From: Sphingomonadales bacterium
Lineage (GTDB): Bacteria > Bacteroidota > Bacteroidia > UBA7662
Length of the DNA: 7,140 bases
Direction: 5' to 3'
Assembly: GCA_016872225.1 (NCBI GenBank)
Contig: VHAW01000088.1
Coordinates: 1-7,140, forward strand
The notes under the pieces are model-generated. The model was given only the letters and a program-made list of their open reading frames with translations, ran no database searches and was not told the DNA's origin. The position numbers and the translations under genes were made by a program. Below, in pieces: positions 1 to 6,752 of the stretch. Numbering within the stretch: position 1 is the stretch's first letter; each line of letters begins with the position of its first letter.

Positions 1-51
1 CACATGGGCCTCACGAAGAGTCAACAGTTTAGGGAATAGGGTTGGCTTCAT
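1..51 (-). CDS. Possible 5' end of a further gene downstream of the flippase-like gene (partial)
   Basis: An ATG at 51-49 on the minus strand opens a frame of 17 codons that runs off the window edge without a stop (it begins MKPTLFPKLL). It starts 12 nt after the stop of the flippase-like gene, on the same strand, which is the spacing expected for the next gene of the panC-panD operon. Seventeen residues are too few to recognise a family, and an open stretch this short can occur by chance. No Shine-Dalgarno sequence is seen, which is normal for this genome. The call rests only on position and orientation. Confidence 0.3.
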   Translation of the reverse strand, partial: MKPTLFPKLLTLREAHV

Positions 52-63
52 GCAAGCAACGGA

Positions 64-1074
64 TTAATCTGCTTGTTGATGATCTGGCACCAACGACATT
101 AGAAAATAACACAGACCCCCCACAACCACCACCAGAATGGTTTGGGCCAAATGGACGAGGGTTGCAAAGGCGAGCGCTGAGCTGGTGCTCATCAACAGTC
201 CTGGAATACGTCCCAAAGTCCAAACAATTGCGGCATGGTAAGCCCCCATACCGCCTTGAACCGGCATCACAAAACCAAAAGCACCAGCCACGAGCAGCAA
301 CAAGGCTTCCCCGGGTCCAAGTCCTTCAGTGCCTGGAAAGGCAAAAAAACACAAATAGGTCATCAGAAAATAACCCAGCCAAATCAACACCGTATAGGCC
401 GCAAAAAAAACCGGATTGGGAAGCCTCCACAAACCAGTCATCCCTTGGACAAAATCCTTCAACATTGCTCGAATATTCTGAGGTATAGGAATCCAACGTC
501 CCATAAATTTCCATAATACGATGGGTAATAAAACCAAAGAAGCGATGATTAACAGCTCTTGAATCCATCTCATACCCGTAGCACGAACTCCAACAAATGC
601 CATGACTGGATCCCATAACAATTCACTATAAGCAAATAATACCACAATGGATAACAACAGCAACACCAACAAATCCATCAGCCTTTCCATAACCACGGTG
701 CCCACTAAGGCGTTAAAACCGAGGGGCGTTTTGCGGTCCAAGAGAAAGCAACGGGTAATTTCGCCTACCCGGGGCAGCGCCAAATTGGCCAAATAGCCCG
801 ACATCACCGCACAGAAGGTAAGCAATGAAGGGGGACGATGGCCCAAGGGTTCTGCCAGCATCACCCAACGCAAGGCTCTGAACCAATGGCTCAAAAGCCC
901 ACACAGCAAAGCCCAGGCTATCCAACCCCACCGGGTCTGGGCTAAAGCATTCGAAAATTCTCGGAAATCAATTTTCCGAAAAACTAAAAACAAAAGCAAG
1001 GAGCCCACCAAGAGCGACACGATGGCCGCCCAAGAAAACCCCGGCTTCTTGTCTGCAGATGCTTGGTTTATCAT
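64..1074 (-). CDS. YbhN/LPG_synthase_TM family flippase-like integral membrane protein
   Basis: This is a 336-residue, strongly hydrophobic protein of the PF03706 type (lysylphosphatidylglycerol synthase transmembrane region, also called the flippase-like or UPF0104 family). The first membrane segment is at about residues 15-32 and the second at about 48-65, followed by the family hallmark SGYLANLALPRVGEITR at about 91-107. Roughly six more hydrophobic stretches reach the C terminus. It has only the membrane part: the soluble aminoacyl-transferase domain of MprF is absent, so it should not be called a lysyl-PG synthase. Family members are linked to lipid or glycan-lipid movement across the inner membrane; the substrate here is unknown. 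Its ATG overlaps the panD stop by one base (TAATG), suggesting translational coupling. The length is normal for the family. Confidence 0.88.
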   Translation of the reverse strand: MINQASADKKPGFSWAAIVSLLVGSLLLFLVFRKIDFREFSNALAQTRWGWIAWALLCGLLSHWFRALRWVMLAEPLGHRPPSLLTFCAVMSGYLANLALPRVGEITRCFLLDRKTPLGFNALVGTVVMERLMDLLVLLLLSIVVLFAYSELLWDPVMAFVGVRATGMRWIQELLIIASLVLLPIVLWKFMGRWIPIPQNIRAMLKDFVQGMTGLWRLPNPVFFAAYTVLIWLGYFLMTYLCFFAFPGTEGLGPGEALLLLVAGAFGFVMPVQGGMGAYHAAIVWTLGRIPGLLMSTSSALAFATLVHLAQTILVVVVGGLCYFLMSLVPDHQQAD

Positions 1075-1427
1075 TAGGCCGTTACAAGCCGGTTGTTAGC
1101 ATCTGGAAAAACGGTCATCGGCTGATGGGCTTTGGCCTCCTCCGGTGTATAATATCCGTATCCGATCACAATCAGTAGGTCACCAACCAAAGCTTTGCGG
1201 GCCGCAGGCCCGTTTAAACAAATGATCCCCGTGTTCGGTTCTCCTTCAATTACATAAGTTTCAAGACGTTCCCCATTATTGATGTTCACCACCTGCACGC
1301 GTTCAAAGGGTAGCAAGCCAGCAGCATCCATCAAAACCTTGTCAATGGTGATGCTCCCGATATAGTGCAATTCTGCCTGGGTCACTTTGACCCTGTGAAT
1401 TTTAGATTTGACCATTTGTAACCACAT
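1074..1427 (-). CDS. panD: Aspartate 1-decarboxylase (PanD) proenzyme
   Basis: PanD decarboxylates L-aspartate to beta-alanine, the second substrate of PanC, in the cytoplasm. It is made as a proenzyme that cleaves itself between Gly and Ser to create a pyruvoyl cofactor. The cleavage motif HYIGSITID places the pair at Gly24-Ser25. With the ATG at 1427, the other active-site residues fall on the same numbers as in E. coli PanD: Lys9, His11, Tyr22, Arg54, Thr57, Tyr58 and Asn72. This supports this start over the alternative Met5. At 117 residues it is slightly shorter than the E. coli enzyme (126), all at the C terminus. It lies 74 bp downstream of panC on the same strand, and its stop overlaps the start of the flippase-like gene. 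Nothing suggests loss of function. Confidence 0.97.
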   Translation of the reverse strand: MWLQMVKSKIHRVKVTQAELHYIGSITIDKVLMDAAGLLPFERVQVVNINNGERLETYVIEGEPNTGIICLNGPAARKALVGDLLIVIGYGYYTPEEAKAHQPMTVFPDANNRLVTA

Positions 1428-1501
1428 AGCATTGGTTTTGAAAAATTAGCGAGGCAAAGAAAATGTCAAAGAGGCCTTGGATTCGTTTTTTGGACAGCAA
1501 T

Positions 1502-2362
1502 TTAAACAATCGAAAACAATTCGTTGTCAATCAAACGAACCTCGTCCAACCAACCCGCATACAAGGCCCTTGGGTTTCCATCTCCTTTCACCCAAGGCTC
1601 CAACCCGCCGTCACGGGCCAAGTAAAGGTATTCGTTGCGCAGTCCTTCGGCCGTCAAACGCTTCAAAGCATTTTCGATCAAGTCCTGCGGCTCAAGGCCT
1701 TGCCAAACGGTTTTCATCCAAGCCCAGGTGCGGGCAATTCCTTTGGCGCGCGCTAATTGATCCGGTCCAAGCAGAAGATTCCTGGAACTTAGGGCGAGGC
1801 CGTCCCCATCACGTACGGTCGGCACCTTAACCATCACAGGGCCCTCCTGCCCCGACATACCCTTTCGAAGGAGCAACAAACGCTCCACGACCAAACACTG
1901 TTGGTAATCTTTGAGGCCCATATACAGACTCGCACAAGGAATAAGGTCTAAAAGTCTCCCTACCACGATTGCCACTCCCTTGAAATGCCCGGGTCGAAAA
2001 GCACCCTCCAATTGGAGGTCCAAACCCCCGAGGTCAAGTTCCGGCGCCACCCAATCGAAGGGAAATACCTCGTCCGGAGTTGGGGCAAAAACCAGGTCCA
2101 CGCCATGCTCCTTAAGGAAGATAAAATCCTCCTTTTCGCAACGTGGATACCGCACCCAATCAGCTAAGTGGTTAAATTGGAGGGGATTTACGAAAATAGT
2201 CGTTGCAACCCACGCATTCGTCTCTAGGGCTAAGGCCATCAAAGATGCGTGACCCTCGTGCAGGGCCCCCATGGTAGGAACCAATCCGCCGTCATCGCCC
2301 TTTGACGAGACTAAAGCGGTCAAGGCCTCTTGGAGTTCTTCGACAGTTCTGGTGACGACCAT
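1502..2362 (-). CDS. panC: Pantothenate synthetase (PanC)
   Basis: PanC joins pantoate and beta-alanine to give pantothenate, using ATP through a pantoyl-adenylate, in the cytoplasm; it is the last step of vitamin B5 synthesis. The 286-residue protein has the family motifs in order: PTMGALHEGH (29-38, the HIGH-like ATP site), FVNPLQF (57-63, pantoate-binding Gln62), EGAFRPGHFKGV (119-130), GLKDYQQ (149-155) and DGLALSSRN (187-195, the KMSKS-like site). Two positions vary mildly: Met148 replaces the usual Phe before GxKDxQQ, and Leu191 replaces Met in MSSRN. Both are conservative enough to keep activity likely. The ATG at 2362 gives the expected N terminus (a short strand, then the PTMGALHEGH loop). 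It is the first gene of the panC-panD-flippase unit, and a 14-bp palindrome lies three bases upstream of its start. Confidence 0.97.
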   Translation of the reverse strand: MVVTRTVEELQEALTALVSSKGDDGGLVPTMGALHEGHASLMALALETNAWVATTIFVNPLQFNHLADWVRYPRCEKEDFIFLKEHGVDLVFAPTPDEVFPFDWVAPELDLGGLDLQLEGAFRPGHFKGVAIVVGRLLDLIPCASLYMGLKDYQQCLVVERLLLLRKGMSGQEGPVMVKVPTVRDGDGLALSSRNLLLGPDQLARAKGIARTWAWMKTVWQGLEPQDLIENALKRLTAEGLRNEYLYLARDGGLEPWVKGDGNPRALYAGWLDEVRLIDNELFSIV

Positions 2363-2365
2363 TAG

Positions 2366-2379
2366 CTTTTGATCAAAAG
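2366..2379. promoter_or_regulatory. Perfect 14-bp palindrome next to the panC start (candidate operator)
   Basis: CTTTTGATCAAAAG reads identically on both strands and ends three bases before the panC ATG. It has no loop, so it fits a dimeric protein site better than an RNA hairpin. It lies in the panC leader, where a bound protein would block transcription of the operon. AT-rich DNA produces palindromes by chance and no regulator is known for this site, so the function is a guess. Confidence 0.3.
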
Positions 2380-2417
2380 ATTATTAGAGCAAATGACTGA
2401 ATAGAGGAGGGTAAATT

Positions 2418-2449
2418 TTGCAATTTTGGTCTTAATGTCTATATTTTTG
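2418..2449 (+). promoter_or_regulatory. Candidate sigma-A promoter for the GT5-like/DUF4270 genes
   Basis: TATTTTTG at 2442-2449 matches the Bacteroidota -7 element TAnnTTTG exactly. A TTG at 2418-2420 sits 21 bases upstream, within the spacing reported for the -33 element. Transcription would begin near 2454-2457, leaving a leader of about 45 nt before the ATG at 2501. The same TATTTTTG octamer occurs upstream of glmS. The region is AT-rich, so the match is suggestive only. Confidence 0.5.
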
Positions 2450-2500
2450 CGGTAGAATTCTATAAAGCCCATCCTTTCCCCGTTTTTTTTGAGTTTGTCC

Positions 2501-3322
2501 ATGAACAGCAAAACCCGCATCTTGTTCGTTTCCCACGAAATGAACCCCTACCTTCAAATTTCAGAAATGGCGCAAGCCGCTCTGCAATTGCCCAAATCCA
2601 TGCAGGAGCAGGGTATGGAAATCAGGGTTTTGATGCCCCGTTACGGCTCTATCAATGAGCGAAAGCACCGCCTTCACGAAGTGGTTCGGCTTTCGGGGAT
2701 TAACATTGTGATTGGGGATACGGATAACCCTTTAATCATCAAGGTCGCCTCCCTACCCCAGGCCCGCATGCAGGTCTATTTTCTCGATAACGAGGATTAT
2801 TTCCATCGCAAGCACGGAATTCGGGATGACAATGGCAAATTCTTTGCGGACAACCACGAGCGGATGATTTTTTTCAGCAAAGGAGTTCTCGAAACCATTG
2901 TGAAGCTGGGTTGGGCACCGGACATAGTGCATTGTAACGGCTGGATGACCTCCCTGATTCCCCTCTACATCCGTCGTTATTACCGCCATACCGCCGTTTT
3001 TAGCAATTCCAAAGTAGTTTATTCGGTCCACCCACCCCAATTCAAAGAGAAATTGGGCAAGGATTTGGTGGCCAAGGCCAAGATTGAGATGGTTTCGGAA
3101 ACTGATCTGGAAAGTCTGAGTAACTTGGAAGAGAAGGCCTTGCATCAAATGGCCATCGCCCATGCAGATGCAGTCACCTACCAAGAGAGTGTCGTTGAAA
3201 CCTATCCTCACGTGGACCCTGCGGTTCCCCACGCCGTTTTCAACTACAGCAATTTGATCGAGACCCATCAAGACTTGTACCAAAACATCCTTCAGGCCGT
3301 TTCGGAAACGGTCAATTCGTGA
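2501..3322 (+). CDS. Glycogen/starch synthase-like protein, GT5 N-terminal domain only, probably non-canonical
   Basis: This protein resembles the N-terminal Rossmann half of GlgA (starch synthase catalytic domain, GT5, PF08323) but has only 273 residues, against about 470-490 for a full GlgA; the GT-B C-terminal half is absent. Recognisable parts are the first strand ILFVSHEMNPY (7-17), LPKSMQEQGMEIRVLMPRYG (30-49), VYFLDNEDYF (92-101), an FFSKGVLE helix (124-131) and PDIVHCNGWMTSLIPLYI (140-157). The GlgA KxGGL loop that binds ADP-glucose is replaced by LQISE (18-22), and the usual HxHDW is HCNGW (144-148). Catalysis as a normal glycogen synthase is therefore doubtful. I take the ATG at 2501 as the start; a TTG at 2489 in the same frame would add four residues (MSLS), but the ATG fits the family N terminus. 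No Shine-Dalgarno is visible. Its stop overlaps the next gene. Short proteins of this type are, from memory, usual in Bacteroidota, so this is not a local truncation. Confidence 0.88.
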   Translation: MNSKTRILFVSHEMNPYLQISEMAQAALQLPKSMQEQGMEIRVLMPRYGSINERKHRLHEVVRLSGINIVIGDTDNPLIIKVASLPQARMQVYFLDNEDYFHRKHGIRDDNGKFFADNHERMIFFSKGVLETIVKLGWAPDIVHCNGWMTSLIPLYIRRYYRHTAVFSNSKVVYSVHPPQFKEKLGKDLVAKAKIEMVSETDLESLSNLEEKALHQMAIAHADAVTYQESVVETYPHVDPAVPHAVFNYSNLIETHQDLYQNILQAVSETVNS

Positions 3323-4779
3323 ACAAAGCTCTTGGTCATCGGCTTATTGGACCCGGGGGTTTGGTAGCCCTTTCTTTCGTAGGGCACTCCTTGAAGCGTG
3401 CTATAAGGTGCTCGAAAGCGACCTTCTGGCTTTGTACTTGCACCCTTCTTGCCGCATGCAACCAAGAGGGAATACTTGGCTTGGATTTGCTCCCTGAAAA
3501 CAACCGCTTCCCCACGGTCACCGATAGCGTCGAACTGGTAGGGTCCACGGTCCTGGAGGATTCCCTGCAGAGCCAATTGCCTTCTTCCCTGCTGATGGGC
3601 GAATTGATCGATCCACATTTCGGAAAATCATCAGCTTCCTTTGCTTTCCAAATCCTGCCCACCAGCGAAAATATCCGATTGGCAGATCCGGATTCCTCCC
3701 TAACCTTGGATTCATTGATTTTGTCCATCAGTTTGGCGGGTTACCAAGGTGATACCAACACAACCCTGCTTGTGCGTGCACACGAAATCAATCCTACCGT
3801 CAGCAGCTCCAAAGTTTATTTTTCCAGAGACGCTGTTCGAACTACCGGACCCATTTTAGCGACACGTAATTACCGATACCGAAGCGGGTTGATTCAACCC
3901 ATCAATGAACCAGCCGATACCTCCATTGGAACCATCGTCAATGTCAGCGGGGTTTTCCGTATGCGGTTGGATGATCAAAATGGGTTTCCTGAAGGCACTG
4001 CCCTTGCGAACAAATTATTGAACGGACGCGACAGTATTGAATATAAAAATGCCGACGCCTTTGTGCAATTCTTCAAAGGGCTATGGATTGAAGCCGTGAT
4101 ACATCCGGATGCAGTCCATAACGGTACCGGCTTGCTTTTGCAAAGCAACCCCATCGCCACCAAGACTGGCCTTTACCTGTATTACCGAAGCGGCAACAAA
4201 CGTCGTCGGCTCGATTTGATGTTGCGCCCGGTATCCGGAAGCCGAAATGTCTTTCGATTTGATTATGCAGGCTCTTCCCTCCTGCAGGATTTGAACCGGC
4301 ACAGCGGTTCAGACAGCAGCCTCCAAATAAGCTATGTACAAGCTGGTTCCGGGGTCAAAACCCGATTGAGTTCAGATTCCCTGTACCGTGTGTTGCGAAG
4401 TCGTTCCGGCATGGACAGCTTAAGCCTGCCTACGGGGAATCGTTGGGTCATTCATCAAGCAACTTTGGAATTCGAAAACGCCGATACCTTGGCCTTTGGC
4501 AAAATCGCACCCCCTGCCCAGCTCTTTCTGGTTCCCCTGGATAGCCAAGGCCGTAACATGGCTTCACTGATGCCCGACCTCTTTGAATCGTATTACGACG
4601 GCTACCTGCGCAATGGGCGGTACAAATTTGGGATCACCCGATATCTCCAAAAATTAATAGCCGAAGGCCCCAAAGGCTATGACTTGGCCGTGATTCCAGG
4701 GAATCCCATGGGCAGTCTCGCCAGGGTTCGGCTCAAAACCAAACCCCGCTTGCGGATCACCTATACCCGTATTCCCTAA
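3319..4779 (+). CDS. DUF4270 family lipoprotein
   Basis: This is an exported protein of the DUF4270 family (PF14092), whose function is unknown to me. Signs of the family are the mature N terminus (LGLDLLPENNR), the block MGELIDPHFGKSSASFAFQI, the DSLxL beta-strand pattern (SLTLDSLILSISL), and a C-terminal beta strand ending ITYTRIP. A lipobox LLAAC places the lipidated Cys at residue 47 if translation starts at the GTG at 3319. That GTG overlaps the preceding stop (GTGA) but leaves an unusually long 46-residue signal. A TTG at 3391 in the same frame gives a textbook 22-residue signal (KRAIR, hydrophobic core, LLAA) with Cys23, so the true start may be 3391. Mature protein composition (Ser, Thr, Leu, alternating strands) fits an outer-membrane-attached beta-rich protein. 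It lies in line with the GT5-like gene and glmS, suggesting a surface or envelope role. Confidence 0.9.
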   Translation: MNKALGHRLIGPGGLVALSFVGHSLKRAIRCSKATFWLCTCTLLAACNQEGILGLDLLPENNRFPTVTDSVELVGSTVLEDSLQSQLPSSLLMGELIDPHFGKSSASFAFQILPTSENIRLADPDSSLTLDSLILSISLAGYQGDTNTTLLVRAHEINPTVSSSKVYFSRDAVRTTGPILATRNYRYRSGLIQPINEPADTSIGTIVNVSGVFRMRLDDQNGFPEGTALANKLLNGRDSIEYKNADAFVQFFKGLWIEAVIHPDAVHNGTGLLLQSNPIATKTGLYLYYRSGNKRRRLDLMLRPVSGSRNVFRFDYAGSSLLQDLNRHSGSDSSLQISYVQAGSGVKTRLSSDSLYRVLRSRSGMDSLSLPTGNRWVIHQATLEFENADTLAFGKIAPPAQLFLVPLDSQGRNMASLMPDLFESYYDGYLRNGRYKFGITRYLQKLIAEGPKGYDLAVIPGNPMGSLARVRLKTKPRLRITYTRIP

Positions 4780-4790
4780 CCTTAATGCAC

Positions 4791-4823
4791 TTCATAGGAA
4801 ATACGTTTCCCGAAGTATTTTTG
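4791..4823 (+). promoter_or_regulatory. Candidate sigma-A promoter for glmS
   Basis: TATTTTTG at 4816-4823 matches TAnnTTTG exactly and is the same octamer as upstream of the GT5-like gene. The -33 element is poor: the best candidate is TTC at 4791-4793 (one mismatch to TTG), 22 bases upstream. A start near 4828-4830 leaves a leader of about 37 nt. That is too short for a glmS ribozyme, and none is seen. It suggests glmS can be transcribed separately from the two genes before it. Confidence 0.45.
4797..4810 (+). other. Short hairpin ahead of glmS (GGAAA-TACG-TTTCC)
   Basis: A 5-bp perfect inverted repeat encloses a TACG loop (UNCG type in RNA), 18 bases after the DUF4270 stop. A T-rich run begins about five bases later (4816-4822), so it could act as a weak terminator or attenuator for the upstream genes. 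Equally, it may only be the flank of the glmS promoter, with which it overlaps. The stem is short and A-U closed, so I hold this lightly. Confidence 0.25.
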
Positions 4824-4866
4824 AGAATAAATTCGATCAAGATTTTTTAATTCAACCCCATCCCCA

Positions 4867-6708
4867 ATGTGTGGAATTGTAGCCTATATGGGCGACCGCC
4901 AGGCGGCTCCCCTGCTGATCAAAGGCCTCAAAAGACTAGAATACCGAGGCTACGATAGCGCTGGTATCGCTGTCATAAACGGTAAACAAAAGATCATCGC
5001 CTACAAAAAAGCAGGTAAAGTCGCCGACCTCGAAAACACCATCGGTGAAAGCGATACCCAAGGCCATTTGGGTATAGGGCATACCCGCTGGGCGACCCAT
5101 GGAGAGCCCAACGACCGCAACGCCCACCCCCATTTTGGACACAACGGTTTGTTGGCCTTGGTCCACAACGGGATTATCGAAAATTACCAAACCATCAAGA
5201 CCCAAATGCAAAAAAAGGGTCACAAGTTCCTTTCGGATACCGACACCGAGGCCTTAACTCATTTGATTGAATACATTTATACCGAGCAGCAGGTCAGCTT
5301 CGAAGAAGCGGTTCGCTTGGCCCTCAACGAAGTACACGGCGCTTACGCCATTGTGGTGCTTTCCAAAAAAGACAAGGATACCTTGGTCGCCGCCCGCAAA
5401 GGTAGTCCTTTGGTGGTTGGTATTGGGAACAATGAATTTTTCCTGGCTTCGGATGCATCACCGATTATCGAACATACCAAGACCGTGGTTTACCTGAATG
5501 ACGGAGAAATGGCCTGCATTCGGGATCGTAAGCTCAGTATCCAAACCATTCACAACGAACAAAAAGACATCAAGATCCACGAGCTGGAAATGGAATTGGA
5601 GGCCATCGAAAAAGGTGGTTTTGACCATTTTATGCTCAAAGAAATTTGGGAACAACCCCGCTCCATCGCCGATTCAATGCGGGGACGCATTCGCAGCGAT
5701 ATTGGCAAAATCCAAATGAGCGGATTGCAGGAATACCAGTTCAAACTGGTCAACGCCCGACGCATTCTCATCATCGGTTGTGGAACCTCTTGGCATGCCG
5801 GCTTGATTGGGGAATACCTCTTTGAGGAATTTGCCCGCACCCCGGTGGAGGTGGAATACGCTTCGGAGTTTCGCTACCGGGATCCGGTGATTTACCCCGA
5901 AGACGTGGTCATTGCGATTTCGCAGTCCGGAGAAACCGCCGATACCCTGGCCGCCATCGAAATGGCCAAAGAAAAAGGGGCCACTATCCTGGGAGTATGC
6001 AACGTGATCGGTTCTTCGATTGCGAGGGCCACCCATGCTGGAGCCTATACCCATGCAGGACCCGAAATTGGTGTGGCCTCCACCAAAGCCTTCACCGCCC
6101 AGGTCACCGTCCTGGCCCAAATGGCCTTGTGGACCGGCTACCGCAAAGGCGCCATTTCCAGGACCCAATTGCAGAACAATCTCCTAGAGCTGGAGAGCAT
6201 TCCACCGCTGGTGGAACGGGTCCTCCAAAGCGATACCCATATTCGGGAAATCGCCGCTCAATTCTGCGATGCCCGTAATTTCCTTTACTTGGGGCGGGGT
6301 AACCAATTCCCTGTAGCCTTGGAAGGCGCGCTCAAGTTGAAAGAGATTTCCTACATCCACGCCGAAGGTTACCCCGCTGCCGAGATGAAGCACGGCCCCA
6401 TTGCCTTGATCGACGAAGAAATGCCGGTAGTCTTTATTGCTACCCAAAACGCCCAATACGAAAAGGTAATTTCCAATATGCAGGAGGTCAAATCCCGCAA
6501 AGGAGTCATCATCGCCCTGGTCACCGAAGGAGACGTGCAAGCTGCCAATGTGGCCGACTACGTGATCAAAGTACCTCTAGTCCAAGAAAACTTTTCACCG
6601 CTGCTCACCAGCATTCCGCTGCAATTGTTGGCCTACCATATTGCCATCCTCCGCGGTTGTAACGTGGACCAGCCCCGCAACCTGGCCAAATCGGTGACGG
6701 TGGAGTAA
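4867..6708 (+). CDS. glmS: Glutamine-fructose-6-phosphate aminotransferase (isomerizing), GlmS
   Basis: GlmS makes glucosamine-6-phosphate from fructose-6-phosphate and glutamine, the entry step to UDP-GlcNAc for peptidoglycan and LPS, in the cytoplasm. The 613-residue protein is full length (E. coli 609). The N-terminal glutaminase domain starts MCGIV, with Cys2 the nucleophile after Met removal, followed by RGYDSAGIA (27-35), TRWATHG (73-79) and HNGIIENY (100-107). Two SIS sugar-phosphate isomerase domains follow. The first, about 290-425, has IGCGTSWHAG, AISQSGETADT and GVASTKAFTAQ. The second, about 460-600, has LGRGNQFPVALEGALKLKE and EGYPAAEMKHGP. The C terminus NLAKSVTVE carries Lys608, which corresponds to the E. 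coli catalytic Lys603. The ATG at 4867 is fixed by the need for Cys2; no Shine-Dalgarno precedes it (C-rich CCCCATCCCCA). It sits 87 bp after the DUF4270 gene and is convergent with the fhs remnant. Confidence 0.99.
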   Translation: MCGIVAYMGDRQAAPLLIKGLKRLEYRGYDSAGIAVINGKQKIIAYKKAGKVADLENTIGESDTQGHLGIGHTRWATHGEPNDRNAHPHFGHNGLLALVHNGIIENYQTIKTQMQKKGHKFLSDTDTEALTHLIEYIYTEQQVSFEEAVRLALNEVHGAYAIVVLSKKDKDTLVAARKGSPLVVGIGNNEFFLASDASPIIEHTKTVVYLNDGEMACIRDRKLSIQTIHNEQKDIKIHELEMELEAIEKGGFDHFMLKEIWEQPRSIADSMRGRIRSDIGKIQMSGLQEYQFKLVNARRILIIGCGTSWHAGLIGEYLFEEFARTPVEVEYASEFRYRDPVIYPEDVVIAISQSGETADTLAAIEMAKEKGATILGVCNVIGSSIARATHAGAYTHAGPEIGVASTKAFTAQVTVLAQMALWTGYRKGAISRTQLQNNLLELESIPPLVERVLQSDTHIREIAAQFCDARNFLYLGRGNQFPVALEGALKLKEISYIHAEGYPAAEMKHGPIALIDEEMPVVFIATQNAQYEKVISNMQEVKSRKGVIIALVTEGDVQAANVADYVIKVPLVQENFSPLLTSIPLQLLAYHIAILRGCNVDQPRNLAKSVTVE

Positions 6709-6714
6709 TTCCCT

Positions 6715-6748
6715 CGCAGGGTTTTTGGTTTGACCTCTGAACCCTGCG
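6715..6748. terminator. 9-bp inverted repeat between glmS and the fhs remnant (possible terminator)
   Basis: CGCAGGGTT (6715-6723) and AACCCTGCG (6740-6748) form a perfect 9-bp stem with a 16-base loop, beginning six bases after the glmS stop. Its position between convergent genes fits a transcription end for either strand. Neither side has a following T-run, so it is not a classical intrinsic terminator. It may instead mark the deletion junction where the fhs gene was cut. Confidence 0.45.
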
Positions 6749-6752
6749 TCAA

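Noticed and set aside
64..1074. Annotation as full lysylphosphatidylglycerol synthase (MprF).
   Set aside because: Only the membrane region is present. The C-terminal aminoacyl-transferase domain needed for lysyl transfer is missing from the 336 residues.
1428..1501. A separate panD promoter in the 74-bp panC-panD gap.
   Set aside because: The best minus-strand match (TAATTTTT) lacks the final G of TAnnTTTG and has no well-placed TTG, so a single panC-led transcript is simpler.
2501..3322. The short GT5 protein as a local truncation or pseudogene of glgA.
   Set aside because: The frame is intact, it ends in an overlap with the next gene, the region after 3322 encodes no GT domain in any frame, and short proteins of this type are, to my knowledge, usual in Bacteroidota.
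4780..4866. A glmS ribozyme or other leader riboswitch ahead of glmS.
   Set aside because: The whole gap is 87 bases, the predicted leader about 37, and nothing resembles the ribozyme core. The class is characteristic of Firmicutes.
5674..6168. A 164-codon open frame on the minus strand inside glmS, and similar long antisense frames at 2753-3283 (minus) and 42-488 (plus).
   Set aside because: Each lies wholly opposite a strongly conserved gene, shows no protein family features, and has the low-complexity look of a codon-bias shadow.
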